Positions 1-6,829 of a stretch of 29,263 nucleotides of DNA are shown one piece after another. Position numbers and translations under genes: made by a program. Origin of the DNA: an uncultured Faecalibacterium sp. (GTDB lineage Bacteria > Bacillota > Clostridia > Oscillospirales > Ruminococcaceae); the NCBI GenBank assembly GCA_934525735.1, contig CAKSZM010000014.1, positions 1 to 29,263 of the forward strand. The letters are read 5' to 3'. Every line of letters begins with the position of its first letter. The first letter of the stretch is position 1. Below the pieces are notes generated by a model. That model did no database searches. It had not been told where the DNA came from and was given only the letters and a program-made list of their open reading frames with translations.

Positions 1-45
1 GACCTGCATCTGGATGCCAATGAAATCAGATGGTATGAAATTTAA
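1..45 (+). CDS. 3' end of an upstream gene (partial)
   Basis: Frame 1 is open from the window edge and encodes 14 residues (DLHLDANEIRWYEI) before a TAA at 43-45. A strong terminator lies about 55 bases downstream, as expected at the end of a gene. The product cannot be identified from so short a tail, and it could be a chance open frame. Confidence 0.4.
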   Translation, partial: DLHLDANEIRWYEI

Positions 46-65
46 GTTCTCCTTCTTATCAATCT

Positions 66-140
66 GTGCAGTGAACGGCCACTGCACGGCATAAGAGAAA
101 ACGGTGGCTTTCCGCAATGCGGAAAGCCACCGTTTTTTTT
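66..140 (+). terminator. Hairpin followed by strong intrinsic terminator
   Basis: A perfect 15-bp stem (101-115 with 119-133, loop AAT) runs straight into eight T residues at 133-140. Just upstream is a second perfect 8-bp hairpin (66-73 with 80-87). This probably ends the transcript of the gene entering from the left. Confidence 0.85.
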
Positions 141-414
141 CGTTATACTCTTCTATGCTGAACCAGATAGGGTCGATAAAAAGTTGTTCCTACGACCAGT
201 TCTTTTTGAAGAGTGTTAGAACGAAGCCTTATACCAGTACCAATTGTTGCAAATCTTTTCTATATACAACAAAATATGCACAAAATCGAAGTGTTTGACT
301 GAAATGCAAAAAGATAAGCTGTCGATGTGGGAAAAACTGTAAAGGATGGTGTGATAAACCAGTTGACAATGTTGAAAGCTGTGGCAGAGATACCGGGACA
401 AAGTGCAAAAGGAA

Positions 415-446
415 AAGAGCAAAGGCGAAGATATGCCCTTGCTCTT
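415..446 (-). terminator. Terminator of the DUF4300 lipoprotein gene
   Basis: On the minus strand an 11-bp stem with one mismatch (415-426 with 435-446) is followed by a T-rich stretch. It lies 24 bases beyond the stop codon of the minus-strand lipoprotein gene. The rest of 141-414 holds nothing I can support as a gene. Confidence 0.65.
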
Positions 447-469
447 TGGCATTGAAAAGATTTCAGATT

Positions 470-1369
470 TCAGTCCGCTGTGTCCAATATGCGCCAGCCG
501 TCCATCAGGTCTGAATTTTCCAGAATAAAGGTGTGGGCAGTATCCTGTCCCCACGAGTTGTCGTATTTCAGCATCAGATAATCGCTCAACTCGGTTCGAT
601 TTTTGAACTTCAATAAGCGATACGGCTCCTGAAAAGCGACCTTTTCGACAAAATATACCGCATCCGATGTGGGAAGCATAACGCCGACATGACCGATCAT
701 AAGAGAATTGTCCGTTTCGGAGAACTGATCGTGCAGGACCACGGAGACGAGACGAATCTTATCATCTTCTACAAAGGAGAGGCCGCGTTTCTTCCATTCC
801 TGCTGAATCGTTTTCAAATGGGTAGGAATATCGGTCGTATTGGTGGTTTTGACCGGGGCGAACAGCGCATCAAACTTTTGCCGTTCATCGCCGCAAAGGG
901 ATTCCGGGTCAGAATCCAGTGTTTCATAGTCCATAAACAGGGTGTCCTCGGCTGAGTCAAGGTCTGCCTTGCCCGTGACAGTGATAAAATCACCGAACAG
1001 CCCACAAGCGGTGATCCGACAGTTCCAGCCGGGGAAGGTATCGTATTTTTCTGTCCATGCGTCCTGCATGGAGTAAGGATCGTATTTCAGATCCGAAGGC
1101 TTGGCATTTTCAAACCCTGTGGTGAGCCATGCCGGGTCCACAGCATTGTTGAACTTTTGCACATGATCAAAGAAGGTCTGTATCCGCAGGTCGGATACGC
1201 CGGCATCCTGCAAAAGTTTGGAAAGAAGAGCCTGTGTATCCGAATCTGCTAAATTGGAGTATTCAATTTGCTGAAGGACGGGCTGAGAAGTTTTTTGAGT
1301 GCAGCCTCCTGCCAGAAGCGCACCGCAAAAAAGTGCAGCGGTGCAGACAAGAAAAGTTCGACGTTTCAA
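470..1369 (-). CDS. DUF4300 family lipoprotein
   Basis: The 299-residue protein begins with a basic and hydrophobic signal sequence and a lipobox LLAGGC (Cys23), so it should be lipid-anchored outside the membrane. The rest resembles the DUF4300 family known from streptococci and clostridia. Matching segments include GWNCRITACGLFGDF, HVGVMLP, a VAFQEPYRLLKF segment and a C-terminal YLMLKYDNSWGQ segment. No function is established for this family. The start is TTG at 1367-1369, chosen because GAGGTGA lies about 6 bases upstream. The gene stands alone, with its own terminator, in an AT-richer region that also holds a pseudogene and an insertion-sequence remnant. Family recalled from memory, not searched. 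Confidence 0.8.
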   Translation of the reverse strand: MKRRTFLVCTAALFCGALLAGGCTQKTSQPVLQQIEYSNLADSDTQALLSKLLQDAGVSDLRIQTFFDHVQKFNNAVDPAWLTTGFENAKPSDLKYDPYSMQDAWTEKYDTFPGWNCRITACGLFGDFITVTGKADLDSAEDTLFMDYETLDSDPESLCGDERQKFDALFAPVKTTNTTDIPTHLKTIQQEWKKRGLSFVEDDKIRLVSVVLHDQFSETDNSLMIGHVGVMLPTSDAVYFVEKVAFQEPYRLLKFKNRTELSDYLMLKYDNSWGQDTAHTFILENSDLMDGWRILDTAD

Positions 1370-1477
1370 AAATGGTCACCTCGCTGTGTTTTTCGGAAAG
1401 CTGTAGTCTCCACCATAGGAGAAGAGAGCAATGCAATTGGACTCATAACGAATGGTATCACAGATAAACAAAGAAAA

Positions 1478-1846
1478 TCAATGACTTCTGTTGTATTTGA
1501 CCATATATAATGTTGCAGTATCCATATCCCATACGGCTAACGTCCATGTGGGGAAAGACGATGCGGCAGCTTTCCGAACGATTTTCTTCATGTCGGACAC
1601 AACAGGAGTATACCCAAGTTGGAATGAAAATTTTCAGTTTTTCCCGAACGGAAGGTCCAAATCGCTTTCTGAACAGACGGAGAATACCAACTTGCGAAGT
1701 GTGGTACGGCAATCCCATAGATCTCCCCATGTTGCGGTGGGAGCCTGAAGAAAAGCCTCGTCTACATTATAATAGGCCGCAATCGTGATGTGTGGGTGAC
1801 TTTCCTCCGTATAAGATTTGTAGAGCCAGGAAGACCGATAGAACAT
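1478..1846 (-). pseudogene. Possible disrupted gene with one in-frame stop
   Basis: One minus-strand frame is open over 122 codons except for a single TGA at 1634-1636. The part before the stop contains EESHPHITIAAYYNVDEAF; the part after contains YTPVVSDMKKIVRK and LAVWDMDTATLYMVKYN. Both look protein-like rather than random, with amphipathic and hydrophobic alternation. No ribosome site precedes the ATG at 1844-1846, so the 5' end is probably missing as well. I do not recognise the family. The neighbouring transposase remnant suggests decay around a mobile element. A chance open frame remains possible. Confidence 0.35.
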
Positions 1847-1860
1847 CTTTTCCAGACCGA

Positions 1861-2052
1861 TTTCACATAGATAATGTAAATACTGTAGGTGGCAACGAAG
1901 CCAAAATCCGCAAGTACATTCGAGATCAGGACGCTGATGACCAGATGTGTGATCAGCTGAGTTTCAAGGAATATGAAGATCCGTTCAAGAATGTAGCTGA
2001 CTTCGATGACGACGATTCGCCAGAAGTGCCTGCAGATCGTATGAGAAAGTAA
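1861..2052 (+). pseudogene. C-terminal remnant of an IS200-like/REP-associated transposase
   Basis: The frame ending at the TAA at 2050-2052 encodes VGGNEAKIRKYIRDQDADD and then DQLSFKEYEDPFK. This is the kind of C-terminal tail I associate with small Y1 (IS200-like, REP-associated) transposases of gut Clostridia. The catalytic HUH and tyrosine regions, which should lie upstream, are absent: the frame is closed by stops before 1790. It is therefore a 5'-truncated fragment. The run of four hairpins directly after its stop codon fits the palindromic ends these elements use. The family assignment is moderate only and rests on recall. Confidence 0.45.
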
Positions 2053-2161
2053 GAGCGACGTCAGTGTGCGGTTGACGTCGCTCATTGTGCGCCTTTAGGC
2101 GCGGCTGGTATTATGGCCCCTATGGGGCCGTTCTGCAAACCCCGCGTTTTCACGCGGGGTT
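2053..2161 (+). repeat. Cluster of four perfect hairpins after the transposase remnant
   Basis: Four stem-loops follow each other: 2053-2063 with 2073-2083 (11 bp), 2089-2093 with 2098-2102 (5 bp), 2115-2120 with 2124-2129 (6 bp) and 2138-2147 with 2152-2161 (10 bp). All stems are perfect. The first starts on the base after the stop codon. This arrangement suggests the 3' end of an IS200-like or REP-type element, where hairpins serve as cleavage-site recognition structures. Some of them may also stop transcription. Confidence 0.7.
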
Positions 2162-2192
2162 ATGATTTTGTTTATGGCCTGACCTCATTTGG

Positions 2193-2216
2193 TTTTGACC
2201 ACAATTTTGACCACAA
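2193..2216. repeat. Tandem 12-bp direct repeat
   Basis: The unit TTTTGACCACAA occurs twice with no gap (2193-2204 and 2205-2216). It lies 31 bases beyond the last hairpin of the mobile-element remnant and could mark an old insertion junction. Nothing else is recognisable between 2217 and 2410. Confidence 0.6.
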
Positions 2217-2415
2217 TGAGGGAAGGCTTATCTGGTCTGTTTTGTATGTTTCATTAATCGCAAGGACGGAAAAGCAACTCAGGAAAGAGCTGACTGACAG
2301 AAAATGTGAACCATCGTTTTTGTACGATGTGTAGAATATTTCTTCCAAAACTGTGCACAATCACCTATAAAATTTGCTTAAACGTGTTGATATTGAGAAA
2401 AAACCAGAGCGAACG

Positions 2416-2444
2416 TTTACAAAATGGTTACAGGCTGGTATACT
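2416..2444 (+). promoter_or_regulatory. Promoter of the secreted peptidase gene
   Basis: TTTACA (2416-2421) and TATACT (2439-2444) are separated by 17 bases, a good sigma-70/SigA-type promoter. The start codon lies 55 bases downstream. Confidence 0.65.
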
Positions 2445-2498
2445 ATAGTATGTACGAACGAATTAGAACCTGCTGGAAACTGAAAGGAGAACCGACCC

Positions 2499-3518
2499 GT
2501 GAACACCGCTGTATCGTCCCGCAAAAAACTGCTTGGCTTCGTGCTTACGCTGGTGTTTCTCATCACCTGCCTGCCTGCGGCCCTTGCAGTGGACCTGAAT
2601 GTGGACGCCGGCTTTTACTTCAAACAGAGCCGCGGCGGGACCTGCACGCTGACATCGGCGGCCATGATGCTGCGCCGGCGGGCTTACTTTGACGGACTGA
2701 CGGATTGGTCCACCGTTACGGAAAATAGTGTGCGTTCTACAGCGTGGTCCAACGGCCTTGCCCACTGTTTTACATATAAAGAAATGCAGGTGGGCTATGC
2801 TACGCTTCCTTCCCGTAAGCAGGAAAAGGTTCAGACGCTCATCACGCTGCTGTCTCAGCATCCGGAAGGGATCGTTTTGTATGACCGCAATCAGCCTCAT
2901 GCAGTTCTTCTGACGGATTACACGAACGGCGTATTTTATTGCTCGGATCCGGCGGGGAATATCTCCTCCGGGCGCATCCCGCTGGACAATTCCAGCGTTT
3001 CGATCAACGGCGCATCCTGTTACTGGTATGTGAGTTCTGACCACAATGCGGTGTCTGCTTCGGCTGACAGCCTGCGGCTGGAAGGCATGAGCTACCCTGT
3101 TAATATTCAGGCCGGCAAGGGCATGGCGCTGACCGGTACGGCAAACAGCCAGCTTGGCAGAACATTGACAGATGTTCAGGTGGCCATTCTGGACGGGAAT
3201 GATCAGGTAGTCCAGAGTACAGATGCGGCCCCCAATTCGGCAAGCTTCTCGTTCAAAACGATGGACAGCCAGATCCGCTTTGGAGCGCTGCCTGCCGGTA
3301 CATATACCTATATGGTCATTCTGACAGATTCTGAGGGCGAGAATCTTTGCTTCACCAGCGACTTTACCGTCTCGGACGGCTCCAACAGCAGTGCAACTTA
3401 CTGGTCGGTGCGGGACGTTGAGGGGGCAAAGCTTCTGGACAGCGTTCAGGAGGTGCAGACCGTCTTTACGGATGCGGCTCAGACGACGCTGGATTGGCTT
3501 GGAAGCCTGTTTGGTTAA
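2499..3518 (+). CDS. Secreted C39-like cysteine peptidase
   Basis: The 339-residue protein has a classical signal peptide (basic residues 8-10, hydrophobic 11-28, ALA cleavage near residue 30) and no lipobox, so it is probably secreted. The next domain fits a papain/C39-like fold: Cys49 in RGGTCTLTSAAMML, His134 in QPHAVLLTDY and Asp150 in YCSDPAG are in the order and spacing expected of a catalytic triad. Residues about 190-290 look like a beta-sandwich. The start is GTG at 2499, chosen for the AAAGGAGA 8 bases upstream. It is a single-gene unit with its own promoter and terminator. The substrate is unknown; cleavage of peptides or cell-wall cross-links is possible but not shown. Confidence 0.7.
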   Translation: MNTAVSSRKKLLGFVLTLVFLITCLPAALAVDLNVDAGFYFKQSRGGTCTLTSAAMMLRRRAYFDGLTDWSTVTENSVRSTAWSNGLAHCFTYKEMQVGYATLPSRKQEKVQTLITLLSQHPEGIVLYDRNQPHAVLLTDYTNGVFYCSDPAGNISSGRIPLDNSSVSINGASCYWYVSSDHNAVSASADSLRLEGMSYPVNIQAGKGMALTGTANSQLGRTLTDVQVAILDGNDQVVQSTDAAPNSASFSFKTMDSQIRFGALPAGTYTYMVILTDSEGENLCFTSDFTVSDGSNSSATYWSVRDVEGAKLLDSVQEVQTVFTDAAQTTLDWLGSLFG

Positions 3519-3530
3519 AACATATGATGA

Positions 3531-3570
3531 AAAGCTGCCGCACGGGGACTGGCCTGTGCGGCAGCTTTTT
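3531..3570 (+). terminator. Terminator of the peptidase gene
   Basis: A perfect 13-bp stem (3531-3543 with 3556-3568) ends in a T run. It begins 12 bases after the stop codon. The following stretch to 3820 is AT-rich and must hold the promoter of the next gene; the best candidate is an extended -10, TGATAAAAT, near 3752. Confidence 0.85.
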
Positions 3571-3826
3571 GTTTCAGCCTGGAAAAGTATTACTTTAACG
3601 AAAAAAGTGGTCGATTGACGGGAACTGGTAAAGAATTGGGTGTTTTTTTGTCGAAAACACACATTCTATTTTTGAAAAATGTAAAACAGATGTGCAAGGC
3701 GCAGAAAATCTTCCGGTGAAACAAATTGATATGGCGCAAACGTCAAATTGTGATAAAATAAAAACAGATATGCACTTTTGTGTGCCGATCGTTCGGATTG
3801 TATAGCAGCAATAAGGAGTTGTGATT

Positions 3827-4969
3827 ATGTCCATTGAAATTTCCCCGAAGTCCTTCTTCCAGCAGCCCAGTGTGGCGGATATGCGGCTCATCGCCTGCCC
3901 CGGTGCCGAGGAGCTTACCGGCCGGATCGATGAGCACCTGGTTCGCTGGGCCAAAGAGGCCGGCATCCAAAAGGATACCTTTATCATTCCCTGCGACTGC
4001 CCCCGCTTCCAGAGCGGCGACGCGAAGGGCCTGGTGAAGGAGTCGGTGCGTGGTGACGATATCTTCATCGTTGTGGACCCCGGCAACTACAGCGTGACCT
4101 ACAAGCTGTTCAACTACGAGAACCACATGTCTCCGGACGATCACTTCGCAAACCTCAAGCGCCTGATCCAGGCTGTGGCCGGCAAGGCACACCGTGTGTC
4201 GGTCATCATGCCCAGCCTGTACGGCGGCCGTCAGCACCGCCGCGTGGTGCGCGAGAGCCTGGACTGCGCTGTGGCCCTGCAGGAGCTGCAGACCATGGGT
4301 GTGAAGAACATCATCACCTTCGACGCACATGACCCCCGCGTGCAGAACGCAGTGCCGCTGATGAGCTTCGACAACGCAATGCCCACCTATCAGGTGCTCA
4401 AGAGCCTGCTGAAGAAAGACCCGGATATCTCCTTCGACAAGAGCAAGTTCACCGTGGTCAGCCCGGACGAAGGCGCCATGAACCGCAATATGTACTTCTC
4501 CAGCGTGCTGGGCTGCAATCTGGGCATGTTCTACAAGCGCCGCGATTATACCCGCGTGGTCAACGGCCGCAACCCCATCGTGGCTCATGAATATCTGGGC
4601 GAGAGCGTGGAAGGCAAGACTGTCTTTATCGCCGATGATATCATTGCTTCCGGCGAGAGCATGCTGGAAGTGGCCGGCAATCTGAAGGAGCGCGGCGCTG
4701 CCCGAATCATTGCCAACGCTACCTTCCCGCTGTTCACCAGCGGTCTGGAAAAGTTCGATCAGGCTGTGGCTGACGGCAAGCTGACCTACGTGGTCGGCAC
4801 CAACCTGACCTACCGCAAACCGGAGCTGCTCACCCGCGACTGGTACGTGGACGTGGATGTCTCCAAGTATGCTGCTTACTTCGTGGTGGCCCTGAACCAC
4901 GATATGTCCGTTTCCAGCATCATCGATCCGCTGAAGAAGATCGAGGCTCTGCTGGCAAACCGCAAGTAA
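3827..4969 (+). CDS. Ribose-phosphate pyrophosphokinase-like protein
   Basis: The 380-residue protein is a divergent relative of PRPP synthetase, which makes phosphoribosyl pyrophosphate from ribose 5-phosphate and ATP for nucleotide, His and Trp synthesis. Visible landmarks are FDAHDP (165-170), resembling the Asp-x-His metal site of class I enzymes; VSPDEGAMNRN (211-221), matching the family's SPD segment; and the PRPP-binding loop FIADDIIASGES (267-278). It is about 60 residues longer than usual (about 315) and its loop differs from the classical VDD-IDTGGT. A canonical prs elsewhere in the genome would make this a paralogue. The ATG at 3827 is preferred over the GTG at 3821 because AAGGAG ends 8 bases before it. 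Confidence 0.8.
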   Translation: MSIEISPKSFFQQPSVADMRLIACPGAEELTGRIDEHLVRWAKEAGIQKDTFIIPCDCPRFQSGDAKGLVKESVRGDDIFIVVDPGNYSVTYKLFNYENHMSPDDHFANLKRLIQAVAGKAHRVSVIMPSLYGGRQHRRVVRESLDCAVALQELQTMGVKNIITFDAHDPRVQNAVPLMSFDNAMPTYQVLKSLLKKDPDISFDKSKFTVVSPDEGAMNRNMYFSSVLGCNLGMFYKRRDYTRVVNGRNPIVAHEYLGESVEGKTVFIADDIIASGESMLEVAGNLKERGAARIIANATFPLFTSGLEKFDQAVADGKLTYVVGTNLTYRKPELLTRDWYVDVDVSKYAAYFVVALNHDMSVSSIIDPLKKIEALLANRK

Positions 4970-4982
4970 CTGTCTGCAAAAG

Positions 4983-5019
4983 AAATGCCGCTGCATCGTT
5001 TGGATGCAGCGGCATTTTT
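4983..5019 (+). terminator. Terminator of the PRPP synthetase-like gene
   Basis: A perfect 15-bp stem (4983-4997 with 5003-5017) has a 5-base loop and ends in a T run. It starts 14 bases after the stop codon. Confidence 0.9.
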
Positions 5020-5029
5020 GCGTGGGGAA

Positions 5030-5187
5030 ACCCTCTCGGTCTCGTCGCACTGCTCCTCGCCAGCTCCCCCTTTCGGGGAGCTTATAGCGTTGAAACAAAA
5101 GTTTGCGGTACAATGAGAAAGTTTACGGCAAGAAAAAGGCTCCCCCTTTCGGGGGAGCTGGCACGGCGTAGCCGTGACTGAGAAGGT
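5030..5187. repeat. Small palindromic element, complete copy (family 1)
   Basis: The ends 5030-5041 (ACCCTCTCGGTC) and 5176-5187 are inverted repeats matching at 10 of 12 positions. Just inside each end sits a C/G-rich hairpin: AGCTCCCC pairing at 5062-5069 with 5075-5082, and GCTCCCCC pairing at 5139-5146 with 5151-5158. On the minus strand the second hairpin is followed by CTTTTT and makes a terminator for the MATE gene, whose stop codon is one base away. It has no coding capacity and looks like a MITE-like element. Related copies lie at 10414-10588 and, as one half, at 16191-16237. Confidence 0.75.
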
Positions 5188-5188
5188 C

Positions 5189-6517
5189 TCACATCTTGTG
5201 GCTGCGCAGGTGACGCACCAGCATGGGCACCTCATAGAGAAGCATCAGCACCCAGCCGAAAACATAGCTGCAAGGCAGGGCTTCGATCTCCATCTTCCAC
5301 CACAGCACGAACACGGCAGCGGCAATCACACGGCCTACCATGTTGATGGTGCTGGACACCAGCGTGACCTGCAGATCTCCGATGCCGCGGAAGAAGCCCT
5401 GAATGCCGTTTGTGAAAGCGGGCATCAGGTAGAACAGCGAGACAGTGCGCAGGAACCGCACGCCCAGTTCAATGACAGCGGGGTCGGTGACGAACATCTT
5501 CATAATGGCGGGCGCGCCGGCAAAGCACACCACGGCGATCAGAATGCCGTAAGCGGCCTCAATGCGCATACCGCAGTGGAAGCCCTGATTCACACGGTCG
5601 TGCTTACCGGCACCCTTGTTCTGAGCCATCAGAGTGGTCATGGCGTGGCCGATGTTCTGCTGCGGGGTGTAGGCGAAGTCGTCGATGCGGGAAGCGGCGG
5701 TAAAGGCTGCCATGGCGTTGACGCCCATCGTGTTCACAATGGCCTGCACGGCAATCTTGCCCAGCTGCACGGTAGCCTGCTGCATAGCGCTGGCCCAGCC
5801 GTAGCTGACGGTCTTGCGCAGCAGGCTGCCGTCGAACACCAGCCAGCGGCGGCCCAGCTGCAGCACCGGAACCTTCCAGCGGATGTACAGCACGCACAGC
5901 ACGCAGCACATAGCCTCGCTGAGGACGGTGGACAGGGCACATCCCTCGCTGCCCCAGCCCAGCGCCTGCACAAAGAACAGATCGCCGCCGATGTTCAGCA
6001 CGGCACTGATCATCAGAAAATACAGGGCGCTTTTGCTGTCGCCCAGTGCGCGCATGGTGGCGGCAAGGAAGTTATAGAAAAAGGTGAAGATCAGTCCCGC
6101 GAACACGATGCGAAGGTAGTTTACCGCAATGGGCAGGATATCGGCGGGCACCTGCAGCAGGCGCAGCAGGGGATTGGCCAGAATGACGCACAGCGCCGAG
6201 AACGCCAGCGAAAACACCGTGCCAGCAATGGCGGTGGTGGAGACCTGCCGCTCCACCAGTTTGGTGTCGCCCGCGCCGAACGCGGTGCTGACGAGGATGC
6301 CGGCACCCAGACACATCCCGTTGATGAACAGGATGGCAAGGGTCATAAGCGGGTTGGAGGTGCCGACGGCGGCAAGGGCGGCTTCGCCCACGAACTTGCC
6401 CACAATGATGCTGTCAGCGGCGTTATAGGTGAGCTGGAACAGGTTGCCCAGCACCAGCGGGATAGTAAAGCGGATCAGGAGCGGCGTGATGGCCCCCTTT
6501 GTCATATCGTTTGTCAT
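5189..6517 (-). CDS. MATE family efflux transporter
   Basis: The 442-residue integral membrane protein has the two six-helix halves typical of MATE exporters, which expel drugs or metabolites in exchange for Na+ or H+. The N-terminus MTNDMTKGAITPLLIRF and the stretch LVLGNLFQLTYNAADSIIVG are hallmark sequences of the DinF/NorM-like branch in Firmicutes. Later segments such as MRALGDSKSALYF and QGFFRGIGDLQ are also family-typical, as is the length. An upstream in-frame TTG at 6553 would add 12 residues, but the ATG at 6515-6517 matches the family start; AAAGGA lies about 13 bases before it. The gene ends one base from a repeat element that supplies its terminator. The substrate is unknown. Confidence 0.9.
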   Translation of the reverse strand: MTNDMTKGAITPLLIRFTIPLVLGNLFQLTYNAADSIIVGKFVGEAALAAVGTSNPLMTLAILFINGMCLGAGILVSTAFGAGDTKLVERQVSTTAIAGTVFSLAFSALCVILANPLLRLLQVPADILPIAVNYLRIVFAGLIFTFFYNFLAATMRALGDSKSALYFLMISAVLNIGGDLFFVQALGWGSEGCALSTVLSEAMCCVLCVLYIRWKVPVLQLGRRWLVFDGSLLRKTVSYGWASAMQQATVQLGKIAVQAIVNTMGVNAMAAFTAASRIDDFAYTPQQNIGHAMTTLMAQNKGAGKHDRVNQGFHCGMRIEAAYGILIAVVCFAGAPAIMKMFVTDPAVIELGVRFLRTVSLFYLMPAFTNGIQGFFRGIGDLQVTLVSSTINMVGRVIAAAVFVLWWKMEIEALPCSYVFGWVLMLLYEVPMLVRHLRSHKM

Positions 6518-6580
6518 GGGGATACGGGATTCCTTTCTTTTAGGTAAAAGCAAATGAAAAGTTTCTCAAAGAGCCTGTGT

Positions 6581-6803
6581 GCCGGTAGCTTTCTCCTCGG
6601 ACACGAAATACGGGTTGCGGTTCCCAGCATCTGCGGCGGCTCTCGCCTTGCATCCTGCTGGCCGCTGCCCAAACAACAGCTCCCTGTTTCCGCCGCTGGC
6701 GGCGGTCGCTGTTGTTGCAAGCCATTCCATCGCCCGCCCTATTGCCGCTTCGCGGCAACAGGGTCCCACCCCAGCGGACGGTCCTCGGAGAAACTCCCGA
6801 CCC
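6581..6803. repeat. Structured repeat, long copy (family 2)
   Basis: The left end with TTTCTCCTCGGAC (6590-6602) and the right end with GTCCTCGGAGAAA (6781-6793) form an imperfect inverted repeat. Inside are two arms. Arm 1 pairs AACAACAGC (6672-6680) with 6708-6716 and carries an inner CCGCC/GGCGG stem at 6690-6702. Arm 2 pairs TTGCCGC (6742-6748) with 6752-6758, extended by CCCT/AGGG. A shorter copy lacking arm 1 is at 16051-16156. The two share nearly identical sequence at 6721-6741 and 6761-6794. It fills the gap between the PLP-fold gene and the MATE gene. Confidence 0.75.
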
Positions 6804-6829
6804 GCAGGCCGGAAAACAGGACGGTTATA

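Noticed and set aside
327..455. Plus-strand frame of about 42 codons starting GTG (GKTVKDGVINQLTMLK)
   Set aside because: It looks mildly protein-like, but it overlaps the terminator of the minus-strand lipoprotein gene, has no good ribosome site and matches nothing I know.
5174..6547. Long plus-strand open frame opposite the MATE gene
   Set aside because: It is rich in His, Gly and Gln with no domain pattern, as expected of the complement of a GC-rich membrane-protein gene. The minus-strand MATE frame is clearly the real one.
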